NCBI GenBank assembly: GCA_028292405.1 | Contig: JAQGMJ010000042.1 | Location: 1-64,000 of the forward strand | Reading direction: 5' to 3' | Origin: Betaproteobacteria bacterium | Lineage (GTDB): Bacteria > Pseudomonadota > Gammaproteobacteria > Burkholderiales > JAEUOS01 | DNA length: 64,000 nucleotides | In this document: positions 61,041 to 64,000 of the stretch, in pieces | Numbering within the stretch: position 1 is the stretch's first letter | How the letters are laid out: each line of letters begins with the position of its first letter | Translations under genes and position numbers: made by a program | The notes under the pieces: model-generated | The model's input: only the letters and a program-made list of their open reading frames with translations | Told to the model about the DNA's origin: nothing | Database searches by the model: none

Positions 61041-61445
61041 TCAGAAACGTCCCCTCAGATGCAAGCCGAATGCGATCCCTTGGGCCAGGAGTGCAAGAGA
61101 CTGCGGAAACATTGCCAAAATCACCCACATCAAGATATCCGAGGGGTCACCCAGAATGGCCTGGAAGCCGAACTTGAGAATCCACAAAAGATTCAGCGCG
61201 ACCGCAATCCCGCTTGCCCATATCCAGCGCTGTAGCGGCCACATCGCCAGAACGTTTGCCAGAGGCGCAAGGGCGCACCAGCCGAAAAAAAGCGCGATGT
61301 CGAAAGCTCCACTTAATAGCGTCGCGCCGAACACAGCCGCCAGCGGTAAGCATTGAAGCAGATTGAGTACCGCCGCCAGATGGCGCAGCAAGCTCAGCGG
61401 TGGCATCTCCTGCTCATGGATGACATTCGGATTCCACCCCCGCAT
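61041..61445 (-). CDS. Small integral membrane protein (tandem paralogue 2), unknown function
   Basis: I do not recognise a named family. The 134-residue product begins MRGWNPNVIHEQEMPPLSLL and has about four hydrophobic helices. It aligns over its length with the protein encoded just upstream: NPNVI, RHLAAVLNLLQC, ALAPLANVLAMWPLQRW, ALNLLWILKFG and PQSLALLAQGIAF correspond to DPNVI, RHVAAALNFLQC, ALAPVANVIALWPFGRKRW, GVNLVWVLGMG and PQALALAVQGFAL. The two genes are two bases apart on the same strand, evidently a tandem duplication. The frame is open further upstream to 61646, but the homology starts at this ATG. Confidence 0.75.
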   Translation of the reverse strand: MRGWNPNVIHEQEMPPLSLLRHLAAVLNLLQCLPLAAVFGATLLSGAFDIALFFGWCALAPLANVLAMWPLQRWIWASGIAVALNLLWILKFGFQAILGDPSDILMWVILAMFPQSLALLAQGIAFGLHLRGRF

Positions 61446-61447
61446 GT

Positions 61448-61891
61448 CTAAGGCCGCTCGCGCGGCAATACGGCTAACGCGAACCCCTGCACCGCCAGAG
61501 CCAGCGCCTGTGGACCCACCACAAACGCCTCCAACACCAAGCCGTTCATACCCCCGAAAAGCAGCCAGCCACCCATCCCCAGCACCCACACAAGGTTGAC
61601 CCCAGCGCCTGCCACGTTGGCCCACCGCTTGCGCCCGAAGGGCCACAAGGCAATCACATTCGCCACCGGCGCCAGCGCAAAGTACAACAGCGGCGGCGCT
61701 TCATCCGGCTCGTGGCTGAAGGCCACGTAATACAAAAACGCCAGCGCCGCGCATTGCAGAAAATTCAGCGCTGCTGCCACATGCCGCACTACGGCCAGCA
61801 CCCGCACCGGATCGGCATCGGTCCACTCGTCGATGCGCGACCTGGACGCCCCATACATGGCCTGAATCACATTCGGATCGCGTGTTCTCAT
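61448..61891 (-). CDS. Small integral membrane protein (tandem paralogue 1), unknown function
   Basis: The 147-residue product starts MRTRDPNVIQAMYGASRSRIDEW and has about four predicted membrane helices. These include HVAAALNFLQCAALAFLYYVAF and LLYFALAPVANVIALWPF, with an Arg/Lys-rich loop (GRKRW) between the second and third. It is paralogous to the next gene downstream. Compared with that copy it has an acidic insertion before the first helix (DEWTDADPVRVLAV). No enzymatic motif is visible. The stop TAG is followed by AC and the ATG of the paralogue, so the two are surely coexpressed and could form a heteromeric membrane complex. Confidence 0.75.
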   Translation of the reverse strand: MRTRDPNVIQAMYGASRSRIDEWTDADPVRVLAVVRHVAAALNFLQCAALAFLYYVAFSHEPDEAPPLLYFALAPVANVIALWPFGRKRWANVAGAGVNLVWVLGMGGWLLFGGMNGLVLEAFVVGPQALALAVQGFALAVLPRERP

Positions 61892-62016
61892 GCACGCTAC
61901 TTTGCCCGCTCAATCTGGGCGGGATATGGCGCTACGGCGATGCTTTATGGCACTGAAATGTGGTCTGAGCCGCCCCGTTTTTTCCTAACGCTCGACGATG
62001 CAACGGGTGTGCCAAA

Positions 62017-62455
62017 TTAACGCGGCGCAGAAAAACCTCCATCCTTGTCAAAGTATGGGCAACTCAATTGGCCAAAACCTTGCCAGAGGATGTCCAGCAT
62101 TGGACGGAAAAAGCTATCCACTCCAACAGTCGATTCGATATTCTCAACCCACACTTCGGGCAATATCAAATTGTCACGATCAGAGCGAGCAAATTGATGG
62201 AAGAAGTCCACGCCAATGCCTAAATGATAATTTCCAATGTTAAGAAGCGCGATTCCGACAATGGCCGGGCCGGAGAACCCATATTGGCGCGCTGCGTTTA
62301 GAAAACGCATGATGCCTTCCCGATAAAACTGCGCTATGTAAGCGGAAGCAATGCTGAGGCGGTCTTGACCGTCCTTATATCCGATGGAATGCCTCTTGCA
62401 TTGCCATGTATGCTGCAACGATGCGGCCGACCTCAAACAAGCTTGGAAGACCATA
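62017..62455 (-). pseudogene. Truncated, frameshifted gene remnant
   Basis: Two overlapping minus-strand frames together read as one protein. YGLPSLFEVGRIVAAYMAMQ...FH (62378-62455) switches near 62383-62389 to another frame, IGYKDGQDRLSIASAYIAQF, and continues to the stop at 62017 (ILPEVWVENIESTVGVDSF...). A single-base change near the junction would restore one frame. The upstream end is cut off at 62456, exactly where the next, divergent TctC gene begins, so the N-terminal part is lost. The composition is clearly less GC-rich than neighbouring genes. I do not firmly recognise the family; a C-terminal part of an AlbA/Schlafen-type or other regulatory protein is a weak guess. Confidence 0.6.
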
Positions 62456-62456
62456 A

Positions 62457-63497
62457 ATGAACACCTCGACATGCGTGCCCGGCCACCCGGTTTCAGTTTT
62501 TAGCTCCGTCACAAGCACCGCTATAGCGCGACACTTGGGTTGCGTGCTCGCGCTTCTGGTACTCGCATTCGGATGCTTTGCGGCCCCAGCCTCCGCCCAA
62601 CAATGGCCCACCCGCCCCGTGCGCATCATCATCCCCTTCCCGCCGGGCGGGAGCACGATGGAGCAGGTGGTGCGTTTGCTTACGCAGAACATGCAGGCGA
62701 CGCTGGGGCAGGCGATCATCGTGGAGAGTCACCCGGGGGCGGGGACGGTGATCGGGGTGGATATGGCGGCGAAGTCGACGGACGGGCATACGTTCGTGGG
62801 CGTGGCGAACAGTTTTACGGTGAACAAGACGCTGGTGAAGACGCTGCCTTACGATACGGTGAGGGATTTGCGGCCGGTGATTTTGTTGTCGCGGACGGCG
62901 AATATGTTGGCGGCGCGGCCGGGGATTCCGGTGTCTACGCTGAAGGAGCTGGTGGCTTATGCGAAGGCGAATCCGGGGAAGCTTTCGTATGCTTCTTTCG
63001 GTAACGGGACGACGGCGCATTTCGCGGGGGAGATGTTGAAGATGGATGCGGGCATCGACATGGTGCATGTGCCCTACAAGGGGCAGGGGCCGGCGTTGAC
63101 GGATTTGCTGGGCGGGCAGGTGGATGTGATGTTCGGCAATCTGCCGGATTTTTTGCCTTATGTGCGTTCGGGGAAGCTGAAGCCGCTGGGGACGACGTTT
63201 TTGACGCGGGTGTCGCAGGCGCCGGATATTCCGACGATTGCGGAGCAGGGGTATCCGAAGTTCGAGACGGATTCCTGGTACGGGTTGATGGCGCCGGCGG
63301 CGACGCCGAAAGAGGTGGTGGCGCGGATGAATGCGGAGTTCAACCGGGCGTTGCAGGACCCGGCGGCGCGGAAGGTGATGGATGAGCGGGGGCTGGAGGC
63401 GATTGGTGGGACGGTGGAGAAGTTTGGCGCGCACATTACGAGCGAGATTGTGAAGTACGAGACGATTGTGAAGACGGCGAATATGAAGATTGATTGA
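62457..63497 (+). CDS. Tripartite tricarboxylate transporter substrate-binding protein (TctC/Bug family)
   Basis: The 346-residue protein has a long N-terminal region with a signal sequence (HLGCVLALLVLAFGCFAAPASAQ, about 26-48). The Bug fold follows: WPTRPVRIIIPFPPGGSTMEQVVRLL, VESHPGAGTVIGVDMAAK, LSYASFGNGTTAHFAGEMLK, VHVPYKGQGPALTDLLGGQ and YGLMAPAATPKEVVARMNAEF. It binds an unknown carboxylate in the periplasm. From about 62640 the codons end mostly in G (GCG, GGG, ACG, TTG), in contrast to the C-ending codons of most other genes here. The first 25 residues may be non-native, since the gene begins where a truncated older gene is cut off. A start nearer the signal sequence is possible. Confidence 0.9.
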   Translation: MNTSTCVPGHPVSVFSSVTSTAIARHLGCVLALLVLAFGCFAAPASAQQWPTRPVRIIIPFPPGGSTMEQVVRLLTQNMQATLGQAIIVESHPGAGTVIGVDMAAKSTDGHTFVGVANSFTVNKTLVKTLPYDTVRDLRPVILLSRTANMLAARPGIPVSTLKELVAYAKANPGKLSYASFGNGTTAHFAGEMLKMDAGIDMVHVPYKGQGPALTDLLGGQVDVMFGNLPDFLPYVRSGKLKPLGTTFLTRVSQAPDIPTIAEQGYPKFETDSWYGLMAPAATPKEVVARMNAEFNRALQDPAARKVMDERGLEAIGGTVEKFGAHITSEIVKYETIVKTANMKID

Positions 63498-63684
63498 AGG
63501 CGGCGAGGATATTGGTGCTGCACCATGGCACATGTCCTGCCCTGAGGGCCTTCCTTCGGTCGTCGACAGGCGCAGAACGAACGGTGGTGGGGCATGGGGC
63601 GTGGAAGAAGCGCTCTGGCTCACGACAGTGGTGGTTCGGCCGTTACAATCTTTGCAACTTACTTTTTAGAAAATTCGAACAGAC

Positions 63685-64000
63685 ATGACCAATCCAGTAC
63701 CGATTTTCGAAGCAGGCGGCTATCGCTATATCAAGGCGGTGTTCCAGTATTCCGGCGGTGTGGCTGCGCAGCCGGGGTTCGAGATGGAGCGGGCGCGCTT
63801 TTTGAAGCCGTTGCCGCTGGCGCAGGCTTATGCGGCGGTGGAGGCGCATCTGAAGGCGCTGGGGCGGCCGACGGCGGCGTTTGCGGCTTGCGAGTTGCGC
63901 TCACCCGCGCCGTTCAACGATCAGGGGTTTATCGATTTCAACAAGGTGTATGTGCAGACGCTGGCGCGCTGGGGTATTTACCAGGGCGAGCCGGGCGCGG
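63685..64000 (+). CDS. Hypothetical protein, 5' part only (possible CnbZ/RidA-like aminomuconate deaminase)
   Basis: The frame runs from ATG 63685 to the window edge (105 codons). It begins TNPVPIFEAGGYRYIKAVFQ and later reads FAACELRSPAPFNDQGFIDF and VYVQTLARWGIYQG. The ACELRSPAPF segment and overall pattern recall 2-aminomuconate deaminase-type (CnbZ) proteins of the RidA/YjgF superfamily, but this is from memory of the family and is not certain. Codon use is G-ending, like the TctC gene upstream, so both may share an origin. The upstream 187 bases hold no recognised gene. Confidence 0.6.
   Translation, partial: MTNPVPIFEAGGYRYIKAVFQYSGGVAAQPGFEMERARFLKPLPLAQAYAAVEAHLKALGRPTAAFAACELRSPAPFNDQGFIDFNKVYVQTLARWGIYQGEPGA

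Noticed and set aside
62375-62719. Independent minus-strand gene overlapping the TctC start
   Set aside because: Only its last 26 codons look protein-like and they belong to the frameshifted remnant; the rest is antisense to the TctC gene.

Overview
The window is a high-GC chromosomal segment, densely packed with genes and strongly biased to C/G third codon positions. Several things point to a betaproteobacterium, most likely a Burkholderiales member: the backbone order yebC-purD-hemF-nadD-rsfS-rlmH-maf, several tripartite-tricarboxylate (TctC/Bug) binding proteins, an etfB-etfA-acyl-CoA dehydrogenase block and a sigma-54 pilA promoter. The genus cannot be fixed from the sequence alone. No rRNA, tRNA, CRISPR array, phage or intact insertion sequence was seen.

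Layout. 1-5.5 kb: 5' end of a type IV pilin gene with a sigma-54 promoter, a TPR/glycosyltransferase-like protein, moaC, a BepA-like M48 protease, chrB and a tusA-like gene. 5.5-9.4 kb: valS and a DUF3108 envelope protein. 9.5-20 kb: acyl-CoA metabolism (acyl-CoA ligase, ECHDC3-type hydratase homologue, a beta-propeller gene with an in-frame amber codon, TetR regulator, polysaccharide deacetylase, FAD oxidoreductase, etfBA, acyl-CoA dehydrogenase). 20-29.4 kb: DNA glycosylase, spermidine-synthase-like enzyme, MFS transporter, then a GntR-centred locus (FAD/Fe-S dehydrogenase of YdiJ type, FrnE-like DsbA protein, gntR) divergent from serine-glyoxylate aminotransferase and an enoyl-CoA hydratase. 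Matching palindromes lie in front of both divergent genes. 29.5-33.4 kb: DUF4124 protein, GspE/PulE ATPase and a four-domain rhodanese.

33.4-39.3 kb: a tightly coupled sugar-acid operon on the minus strand (TctC binding protein, eda aldolase, kdgK, dgoK) with an SDR gene upstream, then a DMT transporter and a cupin. 39.4-53 kb: the conserved housekeeping block. It is interrupted after purD by TPR/glycosyltransferase, DMT transporter, FkbM methyltransferase and YdcF genes, and after hemF by a TctC protein, nadC and a LOG-family gene. Its most striking member is rsfS, whose normal ribosome-silencing domain carries a tail of roughly 225 residues of Lys/Ala-rich pentapeptides resembling histone H1. 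52.8-60.5 kb: a radical SAM protein, a NitT/TauT-type ABC transporter whose genes are separated by short tandem repeats, a Cys-rich small protein, a branched-chain-amino-acid-type binding protein and a MetE-like methyltransferase. 60.5-64 kb: a repeat-rich, less orderly zone with two tandem paralogous small membrane proteins, a truncated and frameshifted gene remnant, another TctC protein and a partial gene at the right edge.

Repeats recur through the window: a hexamer array, an AGCCC-rich array, a 21-bp coding repeat, a 15/27-bp coding repeat in rsfS, a large inverted-repeat element near 59.3 kb, and one dispersed intergenic element found at both 16.1 kb and 60.6 kb. Three gene pairs use a TTGA overlap (TTG start on a TGA stop), suggesting translational coupling is common here.
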